64,000 nucleotides of DNA. It comes from Fen-1135 sp963705275 (GTDB lineage Bacteria; Desulfobacterota; Syntrophia; Syntrophales; UBA2185). The notes below the pieces were generated by a model, which was not told the DNA's origin, searched no databases, and saw only the letters and a program-made list of their open reading frames with translations. Numbering within the stretch: the first letter of the stretch is position 1; each line of letters opens with the position of its first letter. Positions 54,138-61,817 of this stretch are shown piece after piece. Both the position numbers and the translations under genes were made by a program. Location of the stretch: positions 496,001 through 560,000 of the forward strand of contig OY970063.1 of assembly GCA_963705275.1 (NCBI GenBank), read 5' to 3'.

Positions 54138-54398
54138 ATGAAATGGTGCATATTTGTAAATAGAAAATGCTGTGGAGAGGATTGTTCAGGCTGGGTGAAA
54201 GACAATTGTTTTATCCATTTATTATTACCTGCCAATTATAGCGGCAAGGAACTACAAACTGCGTTCGATTGGTCGAAGTATGAATCATTTGGAAAACCTC
54301 AAAGTGACATGCCGGAAAAGAGCGATGACCAATTATCCTTTTTTGATGAACTTGAAAGGCTAATTATTCAAAAAACCTATGACTACAAAAAGATGTAG
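54138..54398 (+). CDS. Small Cys-containing protein, unknown
   Basis: An 86-residue product, MKWCIFVNRKCCGEDCSGWVKDNCF at its start in two pieces of Cys-rich sequence (Cys4, 11, 12, 16, 24), then a polar C-terminal half with DDQLSFFDELERLII. A weak ribosome site (AAAGGA) is 13 bases upstream. No family recognised; an Fe-S or zinc site in the N-terminal part is conceivable. Coding status is moderate. Confidence 0.5.
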   Translation: MKWCIFVNRKCCGEDCSGWVKDNCFIHLLLPANYSGKELQTAFDWSKYESFGKPQSDMPEKSDDQLSFFDELERLIIQKTYDYKKM

Positions 54399-54538
54399 GA
54401 ACTGAAAGCTACTAATTGATGACCCTGTCTCCTTGCTCGTCAGGGCATGCATCTGCACTCAACGAACGGCGTTATCATCTGCAATTTACATCTTCCTAGT
54501 CATCAGTACAGGGCGACACTTGTCTAACGTAACTACTT

Positions 54539-54650
54539 ACCTTCTGGAGTATCATATGAGAAAGAGTTGCCGGAAAGTGCCGATATGAAGCCTTCAAGGG
54601 GGTCGTTATACCTCTTTGGGGGTGCTAACTGTCTCTGTAATGCATACAGA
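54539..54650 (+). ncRNA. Candidate structured leader RNA, copy A
   Basis: One of three related elements. Order: ACCTTCTGGAG (54539-54549), GGAAAGTGCCGATATGAAG core (54572-54590), stem CCTTCAAGGGGG (54591-54602) with CCTCTTTGGGGG (54611-54622) around an 8-nt loop, then a second hairpin TCTGTA-ATGCA-TACAGA (54634-54650). The main stem differs from copy C by changes that keep pairing through G-U wobbles. It ends 96 nt before the start of the exported protein gene at 54746. No known RNA family was recognised. Confidence 0.5.
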
Positions 54651-54745
54651 AGCATTAATCAAATTAAGAAAGAGTCGGGTAAAAGTTTAGGGCTGTTTTC
54701 AATTCAAAGGATGTCTAACCTAAGTGCATTAGAAGGAGGTTGACC

Positions 54746-55261
54746 ATGAGAAAACCTATTTTGATATTGGGATTGAGTTTAGTTTTATTTCTTACTTTTG
54801 GAATAAGCGTTCAGGCCCAATCTAAAGAAGTAACGGAGTCGGGCAATACGACCTTTTACGTTACAGCAAAAGTTCTTCCCTTAGGAGATGGTATCGTCTA
54901 CTTTGCTTATGAAGCTATTGGCGCAAACGTCAGTGACACAGGCGAAGGCCTATTTCATAATACAACAGTACGTGCTCTCGGAACCATCACACTTGAAAAA
55001 ACGCTCTATAAGGACGAGGTGGGTAAGGGTGTTTTTTATCTTGCGAACGGAGACAAAGTATTTTTTACCTATCAGTATGCTGGAGAAATAAAACCAAAAG
55101 GAGTAACTATGGGAAAGGGAGGCGGCACCTTCACTGGAGGCACCGGGAAATGTGCGGGTATTAAGGGTGGTTATGAATCAACAAGATATAGTCTGCATCC
55201 AGCCGTAGAAGGAACCGCTCAGAGCTATAATAAAATGAAGTTTAGATATACGCTGCCGTAA
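54746..55261 (+). CDS. Secreted protein of unknown function
   Basis: The start at 54746 has GGAGG six bases upstream. A signal peptide (MRKPILILGLSLVLFLTFG, cut after VQA, residue 24) leads a 147-residue mature part rich in Gly, Thr and Tyr with beta-type repeats (FYVTAKVLPLGDG, TITLEKTLYKDEVGKGVFYLANGD, GGGTFTGGTGKCAGIKGGYES). The pattern, ending GTxKYxGIxG-like, recalls allene-oxide-cyclase-like/dirigent beta-barrels. It follows candidate leader RNA copy A. No enzyme motif seen. Confidence 0.72.
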   Translation: MRKPILILGLSLVLFLTFGISVQAQSKEVTESGNTTFYVTAKVLPLGDGIVYFAYEAIGANVSDTGEGLFHNTTVRALGTITLEKTLYKDEVGKGVFYLANGDKVFFTYQYAGEIKPKGVTMGKGGGTFTGGTGKCAGIKGGYESTRYSLHPAVEGTAQSYNKMKFRYTLP

Positions 55262-55301
55262 AGTGAATGTCTAAAAATAGATGACCTTAAAGAAGGGCAG
55301 A

Positions 55302-55381
55302 ACCTTTTATAGCACCCTGCAGAAGATTACCGGAAGGTGCCAATATGACGCTTCCACGGAGGTTCTGTGTCTTCTTGGAGG
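55302..55381 (+). ncRNA. Candidate structured leader RNA, copy B
   Basis: Second copy of the element: ACCTTTTATAG (55302-55312), CGGAAGGTGCCAATATGACG core (55331-55350), then stem CTTCCACGGAG (55351-55361) with CTTCTTGGAGG (55371-55381), about ten of eleven pairs allowing wobble. ACC-GGAA-GGT forms a small tetraloop hairpin before the core. It ends 67 nt before the alpha/beta-hydrolase start. The second downstream hairpin of copies A and C is not clear here. Confidence 0.45.
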
Positions 55382-55447
55382 GATTATCTTTTATAGGTTT
55401 CAATAACTCCCCATTAAACCAAAGTCTAACTTAGAGGAGGGAAGATC

Positions 55448-56380
55448 ATGAAAAAGCGTTCGAAGAAAAGCACTATTTTGATCATCACAGTCTTTTCAAT
55501 AGCTATCGCCACAATGCTCTCTTGCGCGTCTTTCTTATACAATCAATCCATTGATGATCAGCGCAGAGATGCCAACCTCACGGTCAAATCCATTGACATC
55601 CCTGATTTTAAAATTGCTTACTTAGAGGGCGGCACTGGCGATACCATCATTATGGTTCACGGCTTTGGTGCATATAAAGATGCCTGGTTAAAAATGGCGA
55701 AATATTTTACGTCCAATTATCGAGTAATCATCCCCGATCTCCCTGGTTTCGGCGATAGCTCCAAACCCCAGGACGCGAAATATAACTACACTTCACAGGT
55801 GAAGAGACTAAACTTATTTGCAAAGGAATTAAAACTGACAAAATTTCATTTGGTCGGAAATTCAATGGGTGGCGCTATCGTGGGTATTTACGCAGCGGAT
55901 TACCCGGAAATGGTTAATACACTCGCGCTATTCGATGCCGCCGGCGTAAAATCTCCAGTAAAAAGCGAATTATTCTTGCTTCTGCAAAAAGGTAAAAATC
56001 CTCTGGTTGTGGAAGATGTAAATAGTTATGATAAACTATTAGAATTTGTTTATGTAAAACCACCTCAATTGCCCTCCTTTATGAAAGAACATTTAGCAGA
56101 AAAAGCAGTAGCGGCCGCGCCTTTTAACAAGAAAATATTCAAAGATATGGGGGCCGAGTCATTTATTCTGGAAAGCAAATTAAACAAAATTACGGCCCCC
56201 ACATTAATTGTGTGGGGAGATTCAGACCGGGTCTTAAGTATTTCTTCTGTTCCCATTTTTGAGAAAAAAATAAAAAATTCTAAGTCAGTGATAATTAAAG
56301 AATGCGGCCATGTCCCCATGATGGAAAAGCCCGAAGAAACAGCTTCAATATATAAGGATTTCTTGAAGGGACAAAAGTAG
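55448..56380 (+). CDS. Alpha/beta-hydrolase lipoprotein
   Basis: A 310-residue serine hydrolase. Lipobox MLSC with Cys26 after a hydrophobic N-terminus; oxyanion HGFG (71-74), nucleophile elbow GNSMGG with Ser139, acid in VWGDSDRVL and the His in KECGHVPMMEKPEE. It is probably membrane-anchored and faces the periplasm. It resembles general esterases/meta-cleavage hydrolases; substrate unknown. Preceded by candidate leader RNA copy B and AGAGGAGGG. Confidence 0.88.
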   Translation: MKKRSKKSTILIITVFSIAIATMLSCASFLYNQSIDDQRRDANLTVKSIDIPDFKIAYLEGGTGDTIIMVHGFGAYKDAWLKMAKYFTSNYRVIIPDLPGFGDSSKPQDAKYNYTSQVKRLNLFAKELKLTKFHLVGNSMGGAIVGIYAADYPEMVNTLALFDAAGVKSPVKSELFLLLQKGKNPLVVEDVNSYDKLLEFVYVKPPQLPSFMKEHLAEKAVAAAPFNKKIFKDMGAESFILESKLNKITAPTLIVWGDSDRVLSISSVPIFEKKIKNSKSVIIKECGHVPMMEKPEETASIYKDFLKGQK

Positions 56381-56403
56381 GGAATGCCCACCGGGTTGCA
56401 GAA

Positions 56404-56435
56404 AATGGCGCGCCTCTTCCTGAGGGCGCGCCATT
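56404..56435. terminator. Perfect 11-bp GC-rich hairpin after the lipoprotein hydrolase
   Basis: AATGGCGCGCC and GGCGCGCCATT (56404-56414 with 56425-56435) around a 10-nt loop, 24 nt after the stop codon. No T tract follows. Probably a transcript end or RNA-stability hairpin. Confidence 0.5.
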
Positions 56436-56745
56436 CCGAGTAGAAAGAGAAGCAGAGATGGCACAAGGAAAACCGCAGAAGTCATCGTCTTGAACTTGCG
56501 GCCTTATACCATTCCTGAATCAGGTCAAATTTCTTCTTGGCTCATTGGTAATTGCAGGCCCTATAGTTCGAATGGTAATCATCAACCCTGACAACTGACC
56601 GCTACTGCACAATAGAAGGTGAACTCAACGTTCCTCTATTTACCGCTTTCTTGCTCTACTCTTGTATTTGGGAAGTTCCTCCAGAATGCAACATTTCAAA
56701 TGAAAATCAGCAATGTGAAGTAAATCACGGCAGGGAATTTTCCCT

Positions 56746-57905
56746 TTGCCGTTCATCAACATGAGCGAAGACCCTAAACAGGAATTCTTCAGCGACGGGC
56801 TCACTGAGGAGATTATCACTGCGCTCAGCAAGGTTCCACAGCTCTTTGTGATTGCTCGAAACTCGACCTTCACATACAAAGGCAAGCCCGTAAAGGTTCA
56901 GCAAGTCAGTGAGGAATTGGGTGTAAGGTATGTTCTCGAGGGGAGTGTGAGGAAGGACTGGGGACAATATACGAATAACAGCCCAGTTGATCGACGCTCT
57001 TACGGGGAATCATTTATGGGCGGAACGTTACGACCGAAATATGAAAGACATATTTGCCGTTCAAGACGAGATCACAAAAAAAATCATCACGGCCATGCAG
57101 GTACAGCTGACGGAGGGGGAACAAGCCCAAACTCATGCAATGGGCACAAAGAACCTTGAGGCCTACCTGAAGTTCTTACAGGCGAGAGAGCTTTCTATGC
57201 GGTTTAATCCGGAGAGTAATGCATTGGCAAAGCAATTGGCAGAGGAAGCCATTGCCTTAGACCCAATGTATGCGCGTGCATACGCTGTTCTGGGTTGGAT
57301 CCACCAAGTGGACGCTTGGCTGGGAACCAGCAAATCCCCCAAGGATTCAATAGATAAATCAATAGAATTACAGCAAAAGGCTATTATCTTGGATGACACT
57401 TATGCGGCTGCCCACGCTTTTTTGGGCTGGCTATTTTCAATGACAGGGCAGCATGATAAGGCCGTTGCCGAAGGGGAGAAGGCTGTCGCCCTTAATCCCA
57501 ATTCAGCTGATTCACATATGCATGTTTGGTAAATACTTAGATTTGCCGGCAGGTACGAGGAATCCATTCCGGAATTACAGACAGCAATACGTCTTAATCC
57601 TATCCCGCCGAGTATGTACTTATATAGTTTAGGAAGTTCCTATGCTTTGACTGGGACATCTCGACGAGGCAATAACATGGTGTGAAAAAGCAGTCCGTCG
57701 AGATCCGAATTCTATGATGGCCCGCTTGTTTATGGCTGGGATTTATAGCCGGGCAGGACGGGATGAGGAAGCTCGGATTGAAGCCGCTGAAGTGCTGAGG
57801 ATAAATCCCAAGTTTTCTCTCGAGAAATTTGCAAAGAGTTTGACATATAAGAAGCAAGAGGATGTAGAGCGCACTGTCAGCGCGCTCCTACTTGGCCCTA
57901 ATTAA
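56746..57905 (+). pseudogene. Degenerate TolB-like/TPR protein (adenylate-cyclase-associated type)
   Basis: The start reads LPFINMSEDPKQEFFSDGLTEEIITALSK, the FlgO/TolB-like domain usually found in the middle of cyclase- or kinase-TPR proteins, followed by YVLEGSVRK, then (other frame) LIDALTGNHLWAERYDR and several TPR units (AKQLAEEAIALDPMYARAYAVLGW, EEARIEAAEVLRINPKF). Damage: missing N-terminal domain, a frameshift near 56960 (extra T), an in-frame TAA at 57530, and a further frameshift near 57650. The combination of truncation, stop and shifts makes it a true pseudogene. Confidence 0.88.
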
Positions 57906-57928
57906 TCTCTCTCATAGCACAACATCTA

Positions 57929-58040
57929 ACCTTTTGGAGAGCAGCATGAGAACGACCTTCCGAAAGGTACCAATATGAAGCCTCCAAAGGGCTTATGATT
58001 TCCCTTTGGAGGTGCCTTCCCTGTATTCTATCGGTACAGG
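57929..58040 (+). ncRNA. Candidate structured leader RNA, copy C
   Basis: The most regular copy. ACCTTTTGGAG (57929-57939); small hairpin ACCTT-CCGA-AAGGT; core GGTACCAATATGAAG; perfect 11-bp stem CCTCCAAAGGG (57981-57991) with CCCTTTGGAGG (58002-58012), 10-nt loop; second hairpin CCTGTA / TACAGG (58020-58025 with 58035-58040). CCTTTTGGAG at the 5' end could pair instead with the left arm of the main stem, giving two exclusive folds. It ends 93 nt before the start of the hydrolase gene. Confidence 0.55.
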
Positions 58041-58132
58041 AAAGTCAGTTCGCGCAAACTGAAATTTCCACTTTGCGATCTCATAATGGCACAGGTGGCC
58101 AAAATAAATTCATGTCAAAGAAGGGCGACATC

Positions 58133-58849
58133 ATGAAACAGCACTCCGGTGGATTCATTTCTTGGCGAATTTTTCTCATTTCCTTTGTGGTGGCGTTTGC
58201 ATGTGACTGCACGCCCGTGGAAGGATTATCGCAGATGGAGTATGATCCGCCAAGTGGGCGGGGCCCAATAGTGATTCTGCTTTCCGGTGCCTCAGGGCTG
58301 GACATGTATCTCAGCTATGCGGCCGAGGTAGCCCAACTTGGCTATTATGCTGTTCTTCTGTATGGTAGAGACTTTGACCCCAAAATTGTGGGGGTCTCCG
58401 GCCAGGGCAAGTTGAGGCGTGCTATTGAGCAGGCGCAACACTCGCCGAGGGCGCTCCCGGGTAAGGTCGCAGTAATCGGTTTCTCGATGGGTGGTGGTGG
58501 TGCGCTCACGCATGCCGCACGCATGCCGGATATTGTCTCCGCCGTCGTCGCTTACTATCCTATGACCATGCATGTGGTGGACATGCGACCCTTTGTCGCC
58601 CAATTTCAAGTTCCGGTGCTGGTTCTGGCAGGCGAACGGGATCGTTATCACAATTGCTGTCTGATCGAATCTATGAGGGCCATGGAGGCTGCGGCAAAGG
58701 GAAGTGGAGCGCCATTCGAACTTGTGATCTACCCGAGCGCAGGTCACGCCTTCACCTGGGTAAACACCTCTGCTTATAGACCTGAAGACTCCGCAGATGC
58801 ATGGCAGCGCACGAAAAAGATGCTTAGCCGGCATCAACCCCTACGTTAA
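58133..58849 (+). CDS. Dienelactone-hydrolase-family exported hydrolase
   Basis: A 238-residue alpha/beta-hydrolase. The start at 58133 gives a signal-type N-terminus (MKQHSGGFISWRIFLISFVVAFAC; a Cys at 24 could serve as lipobox); an alternative ATG is at 58112. Nucleophile in GFSMGGGGALTHA, acid in LAGERDRYHN, His in PSAGHAFTW. The nucleophile is Ser as in many DLH-like proteins, not Cys. Preceded by candidate leader RNA copy C. Substrate unknown. Confidence 0.82.
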   Translation: MKQHSGGFISWRIFLISFVVAFACDCTPVEGLSQMEYDPPSGRGPIVILLSGASGLDMYLSYAAEVAQLGYYAVLLYGRDFDPKIVGVSGQGKLRRAIEQAQHSPRALPGKVAVIGFSMGGGGALTHAARMPDIVSAVVAYYPMTMHVVDMRPFVAQFQVPVLVLAGERDRYHNCCLIESMRAMEAAAKGSGAPFELVIYPSAGHAFTWVNTSAYRPEDSADAWQRTKKMLSRHQPLR

Positions 58850-58955
58850 TCCGATCTTCCGCCGAGAAACCAGGCGGTAAACGGAAAAAAACAAACCTCA
58901 TACTGTGGCATCCGGAGAAGCCGGTCTATTCGACTTAAATTAAGGAGGTTGCATT

Positions 58956-60221
58956 ATGAAGCGATTAGCGTTTCTTGTCGTTGCTACAACCATCTTCCTA
59001 GGTTGTACCCAGTCAGTGCAACCAACGAAAACAGATCCAGCAAACCTTCAGTATGTGGAGGGCCTCATCCAGGGTGTATCAGGCAAAGAAGTTCTTCTCT
59101 TATTAAAGCTGCCGGACTTTAGAAAAGCAGCAGACACACCTGCCGCGGAAATTTCACAGCAGATTGTGCAGAAGGGTTTATTTATTGAGGGATTAAATGT
59201 AAGCACAGACGGCAACTCCGGCACAATAAAGAAAGTGATAGGTAATTCAGTCAGCATTCTTCTTGATAAATCTCATGCATATTCAATCGGCCAGAACGTA
59301 AAATTAGAAATCCCTAAGAAAAGGATAGCTATTGTTGATTTCACAGTGATTAGAGGAGGATTAAAAGAAGCTGGCGCAATACTTATGGAACAGTTATCCA
59401 CATTATTAATTGAGTCGAAACATTATATTGTCGTCGAAAGATCAAAGCTCAATGCCATCATGGACGAAATTAAATTGATCCAATCAGGACTTACCGAGGC
59501 GATTCCGGAAGAATTGAGACCAAAGCTAATGTTTGCCGACTTGATTCTGACGGGAACGCTGGCCGAAATTGGAGATAAATATGACATCAATCTTCGGCTT
59601 CTGAACGTCAGGACTGGTCAGGCGATTGCCGCCATCAATGTATCCGCACCGCTTTTTAAGCCTGTAGAAATGAGGGATTCCAGTGATTGGAATGAAGACT
59701 TTGAGACAAAGCCTATTGATCACTCCTGGTCAGTGGGGCCAAGGGGAAGAAAAGGTCTTGTAAGAATAGACGGAAATACGGGGGCTGAGAATTCCAAAAA
59801 ATCACTCAGAATGGACTACACCTTCGATTTAAATAAAAGAGAACGATCATGTCCAGGTATTAGAAATAACAAGAAGCGGGACATTTCTCTTTTTAAGGGT
59901 ATAGAATTCCATGTGAAGGGGACACACCCGATAACGGGCTTTTTGAATATCGATATCTCGGACCGTGATGACCCCGCTATAAGAAACAGGTGGTTCACAA
60001 GATACGAAATTGCAGACGATTGGCAATTAGTGAAGATACCATTTGATCAATTTAGCTACACAAAAAGTGATGTGCTTATTAAAAGGTTTAAACCAGGAAA
60101 ACAGATTCTGGACATGAGTCACGTGGAAACAGTAATATTTGGAACATGCAACGACATGGTGAGCGAGGAAACGAAAAAAGGCGCCATCTGGATTGATAAT
60201 ATCCGTTTCTACAGGCAATGA
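58956..60221 (+). CDS. CsgG/FlgO-like lipoprotein with C-terminal CBM11/CIA30-like domain
   Basis: A 421-residue lipoprotein (lipobox IFLGC, Cys17). The middle (about 125-235) is a CsgG/curli-assembly or FlgO-like unit: KKRIAIVDFTVIRGG, YIVVERSKLNAIMDEIKLIQSG, FADLILTGTLAEIGDKYDINLRLLNVRTGQAI. From about 245 to the end there is a jelly-roll pattern (EDFETKPIDHSW, KSLRMDYTF, KGIEFHVKGT, WQLVKIPFDQF, GAIWIDNIRFY) like CBM11 or CIA30 modules. TAAGGAGG precedes the start. The fusion suggests an envelope protein that binds glycan; both domain calls are from pattern only. Confidence 0.7.
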   Translation: MKRLAFLVVATTIFLGCTQSVQPTKTDPANLQYVEGLIQGVSGKEVLLLLKLPDFRKAADTPAAEISQQIVQKGLFIEGLNVSTDGNSGTIKKVIGNSVSILLDKSHAYSIGQNVKLEIPKKRIAIVDFTVIRGGLKEAGAILMEQLSTLLIESKHYIVVERSKLNAIMDEIKLIQSGLTEAIPEELRPKLMFADLILTGTLAEIGDKYDINLRLLNVRTGQAIAAINVSAPLFKPVEMRDSSDWNEDFETKPIDHSWSVGPRGRKGLVRIDGNTGAENSKKSLRMDYTFDLNKRERSCPGIRNNKKRDISLFKGIEFHVKGTHPITGFLNIDISDRDDPAIRNRWFTRYEIADDWQLVKIPFDQFSYTKSDVLIKRFKPGKQILDMSHVETVIFGTCNDMVSEETKKGAIWIDNIRFYRQ

Positions 60222-60290
60222 CTATAATCGGTAATCATCACCGTTACAAATATTCTCTATCACTTGACTTATAGGGTAGTCGGCAATTCC

Positions 60291-60346
60291 ACCGGTTGAG
60301 CGATCGCAAAGAATCAGCAATCGGATTTCTTGTTGAGTCCTTCCTG
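60291..60346. repeat. Dispersed repeat R2, copy 1
   Basis: Begins CCGGTTGAGCGA, continues with AATCAGCAATCGGATTT and ends TCCTTCCTG; closely similar to 61606-61660, and a GTAGTC block before it is shared as well. Lies 130 bp before the methyltransferase start. Confidence 0.6.
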
Positions 60347-60475
60347 AAGTCAGCAGATCGTCAACCTCAATGAAAATGCACGATTTCAATCGATAACCAT
60401 TGATGTTATCCGGTGATAATTATGACATGAGTGATACGTTATATGAGGGGCTGGAACCAGAGGGGGCATGATCTT

Positions 60476-61384
60476 ATGTCCACAATTTTTTGGACCGGGA
60501 AGCTTTCGTTGCCAATGACGTTGATGGTCAATGCAAATAACATCCTTGCTTGGCTCACGGGCAACGCCAGAAACACGGCCGCGATGAAAGACCGTGTCCG
60601 GCAAGGTTATGAAGGTGCTTTCTCTGAACACGTGACCAAGTATGATGAACTGGGAATGCAGTTCCAGACTAAGGCTGCAACAGCCCAACTCGAAGGGGTG
60701 GATCTTCAAGGTAAGGACGTTCTGGACGTAGGTTGCGGCACCGGAGTTATATCCCTACTCGCGCTCCAGAAAGGCGTGGCCAAAGTAGTCTGCGGCGACA
60801 TCTCCAACTACATGCTGGAGCTAGCTAGGGCCAAAGCAGACAAGCAAGGCTATGGCGTTGATCGCATCGATTTTCGTCAGCTTGATGCCGAAGCTCTGCC
60901 TATTGAAGATGCGAGCTTCGATGTTGTCATGACAGGAATGGCGTTGGGGCTATTTCCCGACCAAGATAAAGCAGTCAAAGAGATGGTTCGTGTACTTCGT
61001 CCCGGTGGCCTGCTTTCAGTCGGAGCCCACGGCCCGGAGCATTACTGGGAAGCCTGTGACGCCTCATTTAGGGCGATCAACAAGAGGTATGTCCTCGGCT
61101 ACCGTTTGGAATTCTGGCCTTTGAAGGAAGAAGAAGTACGCCGACTTCTGGTAAAAGCCGGTGTCGTCGATATCCGGACCAGAAGGTTCACCTGGCGGAA
61201 CGTTTTCAAGAGCGGAGGAGAAGCGTATGACTTCTTTGCCGCTATCACCTCTAATTTTTGGTATGCCAAGTTCCCGCCGAACAAGAGGGAAGAAGAAACC
61301 AGAAAAACACGCCATTATTTTGAGCGTAAAGGTGTAGTTGGAATTACGGATGACGTTATCTTGGCATATGGGCGGAAGCCATGA
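60476..61384 (+). CDS. Class I SAM-dependent methyltransferase
   Basis: A 302-residue methyltransferase with motif I VLDVGCGTGVISLLAL, the acidic motif VVCGDIS, and FDVVMTGMALGLFPD and LRPGGLLSVGAHGPEH from the Methyltransf_11 fold. The start used (60476, MSTIFWTGKL) is one of several in-frame ATGs; 60431 would add 15 residues. The N-terminal 60 residues are hydrophobic and could bind membrane or lipid. Closest in style to ubiquinone/sterol-type C- or O-methyltransferases; substrate unknown. Confidence 0.83.
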   Translation: MSTIFWTGKLSLPMTLMVNANNILAWLTGNARNTAAMKDRVRQGYEGAFSEHVTKYDELGMQFQTKAATAQLEGVDLQGKDVLDVGCGTGVISLLALQKGVAKVVCGDISNYMLELARAKADKQGYGVDRIDFRQLDAEALPIEDASFDVVMTGMALGLFPDQDKAVKEMVRVLRPGGLLSVGAHGPEHYWEACDASFRAINKRYVLGYRLEFWPLKEEEVRRLLVKAGVVDIRTRRFTWRNVFKSGGEAYDFFAAITSNFWYAKFPPNKREEETRKTRHYFERKGVVGITDDVILAYGRKP

Positions 61385-61526
61385 TTTAACAGATATCCTC
61401 AGTTGTTCAGTCTATAAGGAGCCTCACAACCAAGCCATACACCGACCGATTACAGCTCAGGCTGATAACTATGTTCGGCTTTGGCATGCGATCATGTGAG
61501 CCCGCCGCTATTTCGCTCAACTCGCT

Positions 61527-61558
61527 GTTACTCTCTTTCAATTGGTAATATTCAGTTT
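61527..61558. repeat. Dispersed repeat R3, copy 1
   Basis: GTTACTCTCTTTC, then ATTGGTAAT and TCAGTTT; a similar stretch is at 63161-63196. Together with R2 it shows that this end of the window has duplicated non-coding sequence. Confidence 0.5.
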
Positions 61559-61605
61559 CCCCCGTTTCATGAATCTACTGACTCGTAGGTGTAGTCCATA
61601 CTTCT

Positions 61606-61660
61606 GCCGGTTGAGCGAACTTGAAAAATCAGCAATTGGATTTTTTTAGTTCTTCCTGTA
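61606..61660. repeat. Dispersed repeat R2, copy 2
   Basis: GCCGGTTGAGCGA, then AAATCAGCAATTGGATTT and TTCTTCCTG, matching the element at 60291-60346. Both copies lie in the gap before a monocistronic gene. Confidence 0.6.
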
Positions 61661-61817
61661 CCCTTCACTTTCAGTAATTCTAAAAAAGGTGTACACTACG
61701 ACCTGTATTCGATAACTGATAACCCTAATCTTTATGGCCCTTAAAGAGATCAAGTGTTTTTTGTAGAGCAAACATCGCAGCAGTATACAAATATTGTTAG
61801 CCGATGAAGGAGGAACA

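Noticed and set aside
56560..56620. tRNA-like AGTTCGAATGG stretch
   Set aside because: Only a T-loop-like string; no acceptor, D or anticodon stems could be drawn.
54539..58040. The three-copy element as a c-di-GMP (GEMM) riboswitch
   Set aside because: A small tetraloop hairpin, an AAGCC-like joint and a second hairpin recall GEMM, but the invariant GGGACGCAAAGCC and GGUAGC core is absent. It is kept as an unassigned element.
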